From: Ophioceras dolichostomum
Taxonomy: Eukaryota > Ascomycota > Sordariomycetes > Magnaporthales > Ophioceraceae
Length of the DNA stretch: 64,000 nt
Reading direction: 5' to 3'
Assembly: GCA_003049485.1 (NCBI GenBank)
Contig: PYST01000175.1
Location: forward strand, 543-64,542
A model generated the notes under the pieces. The model saw nothing but the letters and a program-made list of their open reading frames with translations. It searched no databases and was not told where the DNA came from. Made by a program: the position numbers and the translations under genes. How positions within the stretch are numbered: the stretch's first letter is position 1; each line of letters starts with the position of its first letter. Of this stretch, positions 19,001 to 28,017 are shown piece by piece.

Positions 19001-19648
19001 TCACTTCTTCTGCTGCTGTTGCTTCTGCAGTTGCTGCTTCGGCTGCTGTTGCTTCGGCTGCTGTGGCTTCGGCTGCTGTTGCTTCGGCTGTTGTGGTTTC
19101 TGTTGCTGCTGGGTCGCGAACCTTGCAGTCTTTGTCTTTGACTTCGCCGGCTTTGCCGCAGGAGGCGCTAGAGGCGCTTGAGGTGCCGCCGGAGGCTCTG
19201 AAGGTGCTGAAGCCGCTGGAGCCTTTGGAGGAGCAGGAGACTGCTTCTTGACGTGATGCCACTCGACGGCGGAACGCATGCCCGCTTGTATCATGGCCTG
19301 GACGAGCTCCGGGCTGATGATGTCCTGGCGGAACTTCTCCAGCTGGAGCAGCTCCAGGTTCCGCAGTGTGGGTCCCGGGTAGATCAGGTACTTGGAGTAG
19401 GGCGGCCGCATCCAGTACTGCAGGTAGTCGAGGTACGCGATGAACGAAGGCTGCGACAGGAGCTTCGAGGCGGCCAGGTGGTTGAGGTATACAGGGTTCG
19501 CCAGCGCCTGGACGAACTCGAGCTCGATCTCGAAGCGCGAGAATCCCCCGTACTTGGGCTCCTCCTTCTGCTTGGCCATCGCCTTCTCTTTCTCCTTTCC
19601 CTTCGAGATGTGTGCGGGGAGGGGGGGTGGCGCGAGAGGAGCCGACAT
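19001..19648 (-). CDS. MED31: Mediator complex subunit 31 (Soh1)
   Basis: A single exon of 215 residues starting at the MSAPLAPPPLPAH Met; upstream in-frame Met codons lie in the leader. The Med31 core is unmistakable: RFEIELEFVQALANPVYLNH, LAASKLLSQPSFIAYLDYLQ, YWMRPPYSKYLIYPGP, LRNLELLQLEKFRQDI. Med31 sits in the Mediator middle module and links regulators to RNA polymerase II in the nucleus. After the core comes a long low-complexity tail: Pro/Ala-rich, then alternating Gln, Pro and Lys blocks to the C-terminus, far beyond the roughly 130-residue minimum of the family. It is convergent with RPC11, with 378 bp between stops. Confidence 0.95.
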   Translation of the reverse strand: MSAPLAPPPLPAHISKGKEKEKAMAKQKEEPKYGGFSRFEIELEFVQALANPVYLNHLAASKLLSQPSFIAYLDYLQYWMRPPYSKYLIYPGPTLRNLELLQLEKFRQDIISPELVQAMIQAGMRSAVEWHHVKKQSPAPPKAPAASAPSEPPAAPQAPLAPPAAKPAKSKTKTARFATQQQQKPQQPKQQQPKPQQPKQQQPKQQLQKQQQQKK

Positions 19649-20242
19649 TTTCTTTTCTTTTTCTTCGTTGTTGGGGACGGAGAATGAGTGCCGTATCGCG
19701 TAGCTAGCTCGTGGTTGTGGTGATGATCTTCTGGCGATTCTAGGTTGTTTGGCACTTGGCAGAAGAGAGCAGGCAGGCTGCGCAATATTGATATTAACCA
19801 TGTGAAGTGGTCTGTGCTGAGCTCCTCTTGTTCCCTGGGAGTTTCAATAGGCGCGTTCAATACATTCATTCACCTTCACGGCGGGTCAATTGGAGAAGAT
19901 AAGGTCAATGGCAAGTTCAGTAACTGCCTAGCTCTAGCGCTCTAGCTAGAGATGGGCATTGTCACCATATGGGTTGTAGTTGTCAAGAGGTACCTACCAA
20001 GTAGCCCAAGCAAGAGAGCACAGCATGACATTCCAGAGGTGGAATGCGCATCAGATCCACGAATCCACTGCAGGTGGAATGTAGCACGGATGAACAAAGA
20101 TCTCTGTCCATACCGCCTTGCAACACCCATAGTTCGCGGATCATTGCATTCACTACCAATCCATCTTTGGGTCGTTTGTTGTTCAATGAGCAATTCAGGA
20201 TCCAATTATTCGCCCCTGTCGCGGAGCGAGCCACGTAAAGCG
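19649..20242. other. intergenic between MED31 and a kinase gene
   Basis: MED31 promoter side on the left, 3' flank of the kinase gene on the right. No further gene seen. Confidence 0.5.
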
Positions 20243-21088
20243 CTACTTATTATTACAGCATGCTGGCGTAGCAAGAACGATCTCGGCAGCAACATCACCA
20301 GCTGATGAGAACTCCCCTTTCCAACACTTCATAATTACGTCCCCAAAAAGTACGTTGCTCACGTCAGGGTAATTTCCTTCCTCGACAAGCCGTGCAACTT
20401 CGTCCTCGCCCAATCCGTGATGGACCTGCCTTTCGGTTACGATTTCGTAAATGGTTGATCCGAGACAATGGATCTCTGAGCGGATCGTAGGCAATGTGTA
20501 CTCCTCTCTGGCCGGGTGTCGGTAGCCAGCTCGGCCAATGACAACGGCCTTCTCGCCGTCGATATAGCTCCCACCGAAATCGCAAAGCAAGATCTTCCTC
20601 TCGTCACCTCTGGAAGTAATAAGGAGATTCCGCCCGGCTAGATCTGCGTGTCGGACGTTGTTGTCGTGCAGGTATTGCTGGGTTAGGGCGACGTCCCTAC
20701 TCCAGGTAACCTTCTCCTCGAGTGTGACGTTGTGATTATCCTCTTCGAGATACGTGCTTAGGCAGCCAGGCTCTGCCTTCTCCATCCAGATGCCGTAGTC
20801 GTCCATCTTGATGACTTTGACGATGTTCGGGTGTTCGCCCAGGCGCCTGAAGATGCGTTTCTCGGTTTCGATCATGGCCTCCTCGTCAGGAAAAGGATGA
20901 GGCACCTTGAGGACCACGATGCCCTCCTGGTGGCGAGTAAGTGTGCAGAGGATGCCAGACCCTCCATGAAAGAATATCTCGGCGTCTCTGGGTTTTTTAA
21001 CGACTCCGCTTTCGAATGGCCGAGATGACGGGGAAGCGTCTGCGTTATCCGCCATTTCCCACGAATGTGGGTGAACAATGAGTGGCAC
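20243..21088 (-). CDS. protein kinase-domain protein
   Basis: A single exon of 281 residues (270 if translation begins at MADNADAS, 21055). Kinase features are all present: a degenerate glycine loop (FFHGGSGIL), VVLKVPHPF with the beta-3 Lys, an alpha-C EEAMIETEKRIFRRL, hinge region YGIWMEKAEPG, catalytic loop HADLAGRNLLI, CDFGG as DFG, and a short P+1 region GYRHPAREEY with IYEI downstream. HADLAGRN resembles the tyrosine-kinase-like HRDLAARN and is common in fungus-specific small kinases (recalled). The C-lobe is short, as in such paralogues. Substrate and pathway are unknown. Separated from MED31 by about 600 bp and transcribed in the same direction. Confidence 0.8.
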   Translation of the reverse strand: MPLIVHPHSWEMADNADASPSSRPFESGVVKKPRDAEIFFHGGSGILCTLTRHQEGIVVLKVPHPFPDEEAMIETEKRIFRRLGEHPNIVKVIKMDDYGIWMEKAEPGCLSTYLEEDNHNVTLEEKVTWSRDVALTQQYLHDNNVRHADLAGRNLLITSRGDERKILLCDFGGSYIDGEKAVVIGRAGYRHPAREEYTLPTIRSEIHCLGSTIYEIVTERQVHHGLGEDEVARLVEEGNYPDVSNVLFGDVIMKCWKGEFSSAGDVAAEIVLATPACCNNK

Positions 21089-21766
21089 GCTTCCTACCGA
21101 CTGTTACGTTTGAAGAGGAAGAGGCGTGAGGATAAGTATAGGCTTGCTCTGTGCATTTACAGTGGGGTGCAAAAAGTCTGTATAGTGCCCCATCCTTGAC
21201 GCGTTGATGCGAGTCGGTCCCAGAAACTAGTCTTTCCCAAAGGCTCGAGAGCCATCATCTGCCCCAGTCGGACGACGGTCGTCAGTCCGTCGCTGACCAG
21301 CACACTCCAGACACGATGTTCACAGGACCAAGGGCAAAAAGACAGAAGAAAACAGATGGTACAAGATAGCCCCGAGAGTTAGCGTTAATAGTAAGAAGAA
21401 GCAGTAGTCCCCAGCTGTTAACTCTATCTCCTTCGACTTGTGGATGCTATGAGACCGTTCCAACAGTCCATCTTGGTCATCATGAGGTTTCCACGACATC
21501 GGGTACGTACACCACCCAATCTCCTCCTTGGCATCACCTCCCTAAGCAAACATCGCCAGCAGACTCATTCCCACCTGCTTGACGCCCTCGCATTCATTTT
21601 TCCTCACCACCTCCGCTGCCACTCGGCTCACAAGCAATCCCATACCAGCTACTAGCCAGCACACATCTCCCTCGCTCTCCTTTCCCTGCTACCTACCTAC
21701 TTTGATTCCATTCCATTTCGCATTTGCGAAAGCCCAATCTGCTTGCTGTTCGTTAGCCCCATCATT
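21089..21766. other. intergenic, divergent promoter region
   Basis: Lies between the kinase (minus) and the APH-like gene (plus). Short frames at 21440-21776 are C/T-rich leader sequence without domains. Confidence 0.5.
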
Positions 21767-22774
21767 ATGGTCTTAGAAGTTTTTTCCGTTGAGAGCGACA
21801 TCGGGCATTTCTTCAGCACCTTGACTACCGCCACTCGGGCGGAATGCGACGTCAGAGCCGCCTCTCTTGTCGGCGGCGGACCGGTGAGGCCATCGCCTAT
21901 TCAGGGTTCTTTGAGCTACACAGTCACTGCCAGGCCGAGCCAGGCAAACATTGTGCAGTTCCGCGCGGGGCGCTCCGCGCTCGATATGGCACATGTTAGC
22001 ACTGCCATGCTGGTTCACCCGTGGTGCGTTCCCAGGTGCAGCTATCACGGGCAGACCGGCGGGGAATCCCCCCTATCCATCTACGTGATGGAGAAGCGCG
22101 ACGGGATGTGCTATCTGCAGACGAGGGACGTGTCGCCGGAAGGAAAGGCAGAGTTTGAAGTCCGGCAGTTCAGGACCGTGGCCGATCTCGCGAGGTTAGT
22201 CCGATGCCCTTTTTTTTCCTTCTTTTTTTCAGGCAATTCCCCTTCTTCCAACCGATAGTAACTCTGGTCAGGTTCTTTGCGGAAGCATGGAAGGGCCGCA
22301 AAAGATTTCCCCAGCCGTCGCCGACAACTTATGCCGTGAGATAGAGGTTGATCTCGATCGCCTGTCCGAAAAGCTGCCCGGTCGTTTCGCGACGACCTTG
22401 GACCAAGTGCGCGAGGGCCTCCCACGAACCTTCAACCTTCCCTTTGCCATCACCCACGGCGACCTTAACGAGTCAAACATCCTCGTCGACGACGATGGCC
22501 ACATCACCGCCGTCATCGACTGGGCCGAATCCAGCGTCCTGCCGTTCGGCATTTCGCTGTGGGGATTGGAAATGTCCTCGGCTACATGGACGGCGCCGGG
22601 TGGCACTACCACGACAACGCCGAGGAGCTCCGGGACGAGTTCTGGCGGGTCTTTGAGATAAACGTTGGGGAGGAAATCCAGGAGGAGGTGAGAAAAAACA
22701 TCCGCCTCGCGAGGATGGCCGGCTTGTTCCTCCGCTCGGCTTCGAGCATGATCGGTCGGCTAGAGGGAAGGTAA
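21767..22774 (+). pseudogene. APH/choline-kinase-like phosphotransferase, two frameshifts
   Basis: Exon 1 (21767-22194) starts MVLEVFSVESDI and ends VADLAR; intron 22195-22271 (GTTAGT to GTCAG) leads to FFAEAWKG, the expected continuation for the fungal APH (aminoglycoside phosphotransferase-like) family. The frame then breaks at about 22291-22299, where one base seems to be missing. The next frame carries the catalytic block FAITHGDLNESNILVD and the metal-binding AVIDWAES. A second one-base loss at about 22566-22573 (GGAAATG) shifts into the frame with VLGYMDGAGWHYHDNAEEL to a TAA at 22772-22774. The brenner-like HGDLNxxN and D-W motifs are intact, so the protein would be complete but for the two shifts. 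Either a young pseudogene or assembly errors. The last codon also forms a GTAAGG donor, so a further exon is possible. Confidence 0.7.
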
Positions 22775-23394
22775 GGGACACGGATTTTTCCCTCAGGTAT
22801 GCCGATTCTTTCTGCACGGGAGGTATCTAAATCGGGAAAAAGCTCGTGGTAAAAGAAGCCCGTCTCCTTGAAAACCTTGCCGTACTTTGCCTGCTCCTGG
22901 TTGAGCATAACGGTACCGTTATCGCCAAGGTCGAGCTCGATCAGAGGCTCCTCGGTCCCGATGACCTCGAGCCCGAGGATACCGGTAGCTGGTTCTCCTG
23001 GAGGTAGCCGATTAGCCCCGAGAAGAAGGCGGGGGCGACGCCTAGGTAAGCGACGGGCGGGCGGCCCTTGGCGGTACTCGTAGGCCTGGAGGCGGCCGTT
23101 GGGGGCAAGCATGAAATTGTGGCCATGCATGTTGGAAAGGTCGACATCCTGGATCTCCATCGGCCGGGTCCAGCTTCCGGTAAGTGTCTTGAGGCTGGCG
23201 CCCATCATGACCTCGCCACTCTCGACGGTGTCGTGGCGGTGGATAAGGTGTATGGCGAACCGCTTCCGCACACCATGGGGCTCGAAGTGCTCGGCGAGCT
23301 TGTTGAGGTGTTGGACGGGACCGTCAGGCTGCTCCAGGGACTCGGGAAGGCTATTCCAGCTTTTTTTTTTTTTTTTTTTTTTGGTGTGGGACAT
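22606..23394 (-). CDS. uncharacterised fungal protein, frame-corrected
   Basis: The likely Met is at 23394 and is followed by seven Lys from a 22-base poly-A/T run, then SWNSLPESLEQPDGPVQHLN, FAIHLIHRHDTVESGEVMMG and VDLSNMHGHNFMLAPNGRLQ. This matches a fungus-specific family I have seen annotated only as hypothetical. After AYEYRQG the frame slips at about 23060-23070. The alternative frame carries VAYLGVAPAFFSGLIGYLQE, and the original frame resumes at about 22981-22992 with GILGLEVIGTEEPLIELDLG and AKYGKVFKETG. One base seems gained and one lost, so the net frame is kept. The C-terminal part to 22606 runs antisense to the APH-like gene and may not be real; the true end could be near 22790. 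Confidence 0.5.
   Translation of the reverse strand: MSHTKKKKKKKSWNSLPESLEQPDGPVQHLNKLAEHFEPHGVRKRFAIHLIHRHDTVESGEVMMGASLKTLTGSWTRPMEIQDVDLSNMHGHNFMLAPNGRLQAYEYRQGPPARRLPRRRPRLLLGANRLPPGEPATGILGLEVIGTEEPLIELDLGDNGTVMLNQEQAKYGKVFKETGFFYHELFPDLDTSRAERIGIPEGKIRVPYLPSSRPIMLEAERRNKPAILARRMFFLTSSWISSPTFISKTRQNSSRSSSALSW
23361..23382. repeat. 22-bp poly-T tract
   Basis: An uninterrupted run of 22 T on the plus strand. It lies at the 5' end of the minus-strand gene and is translated there as poly-Lys, which makes the start of that model and the exact base count doubtful. Confidence 0.95.
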
Positions 23395-23943
23395 TATCAG
23401 CATCGGGCCGTGCGGAGAGGGGCTGCAGCGAGCCAGCGCGTAAGTCGTCAAGGACACGGCTTGAGGAAATATATCGTCATTTATATATGCAACTGACACC
23501 GCCGTCAGGCAGTTTGAGTTGATTTTCACCAGATTCTTTTCAATAGCAATATTAGGTAGGTATTCATTATCGAGCGAGCGCACGCGCCAGTCACGCTCAT
23601 ATCTTGCTATTTTTTTCACCGTTTCCATTGATTGTTTTTAGTCACCCAATGTTTTTTTTTTCACGCCAAAACCGGAGAGCACCAACAACGAAACGAATGT
23701 TGACAGAAATATTAGGTACCTAGCAAAGGTAAGGTAGGTAGGTAGGTAGGTAGGTAGGCAGGCAGGTAGATTAGGTAGTGTGGTGTGTGTTCGGTAGAAG
23801 CACCTGATGATGAACCCATCTCCATCTCCACATAACTCCATGACCTGTATGGGCGTTCCCCCTGTGACAACTACCTACTCCATGGGGAGAAGAAGCGGGT
23901 AATCAAGGTAAGGTGGTAGCTAGGGCAAGGGAAGCAAGCCAGT
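23395..23943. other. intergenic with GGTA repeats
   Basis: No gene seen. A (GGTA)n / (GGCA)n tract occupies about 23731-23768, and A/T-rich leader sequence lies beside the minus-strand gene. Confidence 0.5.
23731..23768. repeat. (GGTA)n microsatellite
   Basis: Around nine consecutive GGTA/GGCA tetranucleotides. Shorter tracts of the same type occur near 3498, 26388, 51830, 53901 and 63010. Confidence 0.9.
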
Positions 23944-24580
23944 TTACATCGCAGCGATGGCACCCAGGAGACCCAGGATGGCACCGCCGGCGAACATAGC
24001 CGGGGTGGCGGCGGCGCCGGTGGGGCGGCTGGACGACAGGCTGGTGGTGCGCGAGGTCGAGGTGAAGGTGTTGTTGTTGGAGCCGCCAGTGGTCGTCGGC
24101 GGGGGCGAGGTGGTCGGCGCGGTGTCGGTGCTGTCCGAGCCGCTGCCGGTCGTGCTCGCGACCGTGGTCGAGGTGCTCGCGCCGGTGGTCGTCGGAGCCG
24201 TCGTGACCGTGTGGGTCGCCGAGAAGGCGGCGCACAGGGACGAGCCGGCCGCTTGGGCCTCCAGGAGGGCGCTGGGGCTGGCGGCGCAGGCGGAGAGCAC
24301 GCAGGGCGCGGCGCTGATGGCGATGACCGAGTTGGACGGGCCGCACTGGCAGGCCACGTCGTTGGCCGGGCAGACGGCGGTGACGACGGACTGGATGCAG
24401 GGGGCCTGGAGTGGAATTGGTCAGTCAGAGGGCAAGGGCGAGGGCGAGGGCGAGGTCGACGATGGATATACTCTGAAGTATGTCGGTTCAGGGTACACTT
24501 ACAGCGCAGGACGGGATGCCGGAGAGGTTCTGGGCCGAGGCGACGGCGGCGACGGCGGCGATGATTAGAGCAGACTTCAT
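23944..24580 (-). CDS. CFEM-domain GPI-anchored cell-surface protein
   Basis: Two exons, 24580-24503 and 24405-23944, with a 97-nt phase-0 intron (GTAAGT to TCCAG), give 179 residues. A signal peptide (MKSALIIAAVAAVASA) is followed by a compact CFEM domain with eight cysteines in order: IPSCA, APCIQ, AVCPANDVACQCG, APCVLSACA and SSLC. The Asp in ANDVACQCG sits where CFEM proteins of Candida coordinate haem iron. A Thr/Ser-rich linker (TTSPPPTTTGG...) and a C-terminal small-residue hydrophobic tail (MFAGGAILGLLGAIAAM) indicate GPI anchoring at the plasma membrane or wall. Possible roles are haem/iron handling, adhesion or wall structure; which one is not shown. Followed upstream by a 3.4-kb gene-free stretch that probably contains its regulatory region. 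Confidence 0.92.
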
Positions 24581-24786
24581 CTTGACGGTGGAAACGAAGG
24601 TCCTTGGTATTATCAAGTGTGGTGGAAAGCGAGCGAGGTCACAGAAGGAACTCAGCGAGCGACGTGTAAAAAGAGGCGATGGACTTGAGGGGACGCTTGA
24701 GCGATGGAGATGGTCGATGGCGAGACGTGGTGGAGAGGAAAGAATGAACGGAGGGACGATTGAACTTCTGGACAGGGCTGGCTCCT

Positions 24787-24794
24787 TTTTAAAA
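24787..24794 (-). promoter_or_regulatory. TATA-like element of the CFEM gene
   Basis: TTTTAAAA lies about 207 bp upstream of the CFEM start codon on the minus strand, at a plausible distance for a core promoter with a short leader. Confidence 0.35.
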
Positions 24795-27557
24795 CCAGTC
24801 CTCCTCTTCCACAGTGGTGGTCTCTGGACTGACAAAACGGCCTGGTCTGGACTTCACTGCTCACCCCCTGCCCTGCATCCTTCCCCAATCCGCCCTGTCC
24901 GGTCATTGAATAACAACAACAACACCAAAGAAGCGAAGCTCCTCTTCCTGGACTGCTGTTTGGACCCACCGGCGTGCCTCCTCGGGGCCAAACTCTCCCA
25001 ATCCAGGAACGCCACTCTGCATTCCCGCGCCCCCATTCGCTGGCGAGGTTTCATTTAGACCCAGCCCCAACTGGTTGGCCCGACTGCAGGCCGGGGAAAA
25101 AAAGAGAAGACCTGGCACGGAGCTGTGGCAGCACCAGGCAGGCACACACACACACCTCTGCATCTCAGTGGCGTGTTGTGGATTTTGGTGAATTCAGAGA
25201 GCTCGGATAACTTTATGCGAGGCCCAACGGACCCGCCATCATCACTCTCAGCTCGACGCCCCGGACAGACAACGACGGACAGACGGACTTTGTCGTCGCG
25301 CCCGTTTGCCTCACTGCTTCACAGCTTCGCTGCCTTGATGCCTCCTCGTCGCCAGGCAGTGTTTTTAGCTTGCTTAGACACGATCTCTTAGTATTGAATC
25401 GTCACCTGAGACTGACCGTGCGTTTGTCATCTCATGTCATTTTCCCACCCACCTCTGCGTTATGCAGAGGACAACCTTGTAATGTGGGGAAATAGAGCGA
25501 CAAGGCCGCGCTAAAAAATCTCTTAGCCCCAGCCCGTCCCAGGCTCACAGCCAGGTTCCTTGCCGTCCAGGGCCACTTTCGGGACTGTGGTAGTGCCCAG
25601 CAAAATTGGTGGATATTAAACATCGATGCCAACGGCGGCGAATAAAACGATGCATCCAGACCACGATGGCTTTTATGAAGCCCTCGCATCTGGGGATTTG
25701 GGGCAAACGGCAAGGCGGCTGCAGGGCACAGACACACACCATATATGGGCTGCAAACCCGTTGAGACCTGTGGAATATTTGGGCCTCGATGGATGTCACG
25801 GAACTTCAACACAGAGGTTGGCACCAAGGCAGGCTTCTCTGCCTTGGTGTTATGCAACCACCCGCCACACCGCACACCCCTGGCACACCGGAGAAGATGT
25901 TTGAGTGCGATGAGGAGGGGAAAGGGGCAACGAAGGGAGGGAGGGAGGCCTTCTCAAAAGAGCTAAGCAGCAGCCCGGTACCTGGATAGGTCAGTGTCGG
26001 TGGCGAGAAGCCCAACCCGGCCTGAATCTTGACGAGAATCAAATATGTAACAGCAACATTAAACAGCACCATTCTCGACGACGCACATTCCTGTGCCGCC
26101 CCCCGTCCGTACTTGTGGTAGCTCACCCACCCTCCCTCTCCCTTTCCACGCGTCAACTCTCATGAATACGAGGCGGGTTCCTCGGCCGCTCCCTCCCTCA
26201 CAGGACATTCCACGACACGGCTGAATGCCGCTGCGTGTTGTTCAATGTCACAGTGTCACTCTCACAGCCCCCCCTCTTGCTTTCGCGGGGTGTTATTTTA
26301 GTGAGTGGCGGCTCGCTCTGACACTATGCCCATCCGGGCTGGGTCCGACACACGTCCGGAATACTATGTCTTTGTGTGCAATACCTAGGTAGGTAGGTAG
26401 GATGCATGAGGATAACCAGCTTCAAGTTGTGTGCAAAGGATATGCGGAAACACGAGCTTGAGCTATGTAGGCGCTCCTGCACTGCCAGCCAGGCAATCGA
26501 TCATCGTCAAAGTAAAGGAGCTTGTCCTACCTCCTTCGGAGCCTTACCACCAACTCACCTGTCAGCTTTGCTCAAGAGCTCAAGACAGACACGCGGCACA
26601 CAAGACGGAAAGCTCCGGAGGCTTTTTCGCTGATAGCTGTGGATGCCTGATGACGACGCCGCTGAACAGGCTCCGGCGCCACATCTCACTGGTTCGTTGC
26701 GGAAGTCCGACGAACGACGTTGCCTGCCTGATAATCACTTGTTTCGTTTCACCTCCAACTGCGCGCCCGCTAAACTCGGTGAAGCGAACAGTCTGGAAGG
26801 CCAAGCTGCGCTCATCTGTCGTAGCTGAGTTGCACGGTAGGTCAGACAGGGTGGGCTCTGCTCTCCGAGGCAGCCCAAGTACTTGGCTACACCATCCAAA
26901 ACCGCCACGCACTCGGCTCATTGTCACTGTCACGTAAAATGGAAACTTTGAAAATAGGAATGAAAACCGCAGTGTGGCATTCAGCGTAAAACGAAGAGAA
27001 AGAAAAAAAAACAATAAACAAGTTAGGCAGCTCGGAATAAGTCGACCAGGCGAGCCAAGAACGCATGCCGTATACCTACTCCTACTCTTCCTCAGTTCCA
27101 GTAAATCCAGTCCTTGTAGTAAGTAGCCCAGGTTTGTCGTCGAGTCGATCCTGAAGATGATGGATGATGGATGAGAAACAATTACCGGCCCTTTCAGCGA
27201 TGTACGTTGTTCAGGCCAGGCTGCTTTCTGTCTCCTTGCCTCCCTCTCCTCCTCTCCCCCAAGCCACCTACTCTAACAGGTCTACTACCTCGTGGATACT
27301 CATTCAAAGCCTTGCCACCGGCCTCCTTCCTCCTCCTCTTCTTTTTTTTCTCTGTTCGTTTTTTGTCCTCCTCTTTCTACACTGCTACCTTTCCTACCTC
27401 CGTTTTCCATATTCCGGTTTCCTTCTCTTTTCTTACTTCCCTTGCCGAACTCGGGGAAGCTTGGGGAATAATGGGGTTATATGATGGGAAGGGGATGTAA
27501 ACAATAAAACAAAACACTACAAACACCGTGCCGGTAAAAGAGAGACAGAGAGAGAGG

Positions 27558-27578
27558 GTGTGTGTGTGTGTGTGTGTG
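27558..27578. repeat. (GT)n microsatellite
   Basis: About ten GT dinucleotides preceded by a short (AG)n run. Confidence 0.9.
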
Positions 27579-28017
27579 ATGGACGGGGGTGAGAAGGGGG
27601 GGTATGGGGGGTATCTAGAAGACCGATGAAAACCCAATGTAAAAGTTCGCCTTTCCTGTTGAGTAATCCCTTTTTGTCATCTTTTTCTTTTTTCCCGGCC
27701 TGCCTTAGATGCGCCACGACGAAGTGTCGTCAGGTATCAGAAAGACTTGCGAGAAAAGAAAAAGAAGAGGTCTAGAGGGAAGAGTTCCGAAGTATTCTGA
27801 GAGATAAGGACCACGAAAGCACGCGGCCCCGTGACGGAATATGGATGGAATGAATGCAAGCAGACACGCATTCGAATGCTTGATGGATAGAAGCACTTGG
27901 TCGTATCAAAGGCACCGAGGGTTCTTGGCCGCGCGTGCGGCTGCCCGGTTGGCCATGGAAGTCTACTGGGGAGGTTTGGTGGTGCGTGATCTGGGAATTT
28001 GGGCGTTGATTGGTGCG

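Larger units (their letters stand above)
24581..28017. other. 3.4-kb gene-free region
   Basis: Contains the CFEM-gene promoter and leader on the left and the 3' flank of the zf-C3H1 gene on the right. Many overlapping frames of 60-150 codons on both strands have no domain. A (GT)n tract lies at 27558-27578 and a (GGTA)n tract at about 26387-26402. No tRNA-like cloverleaf was noticed. Confidence 0.5.
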
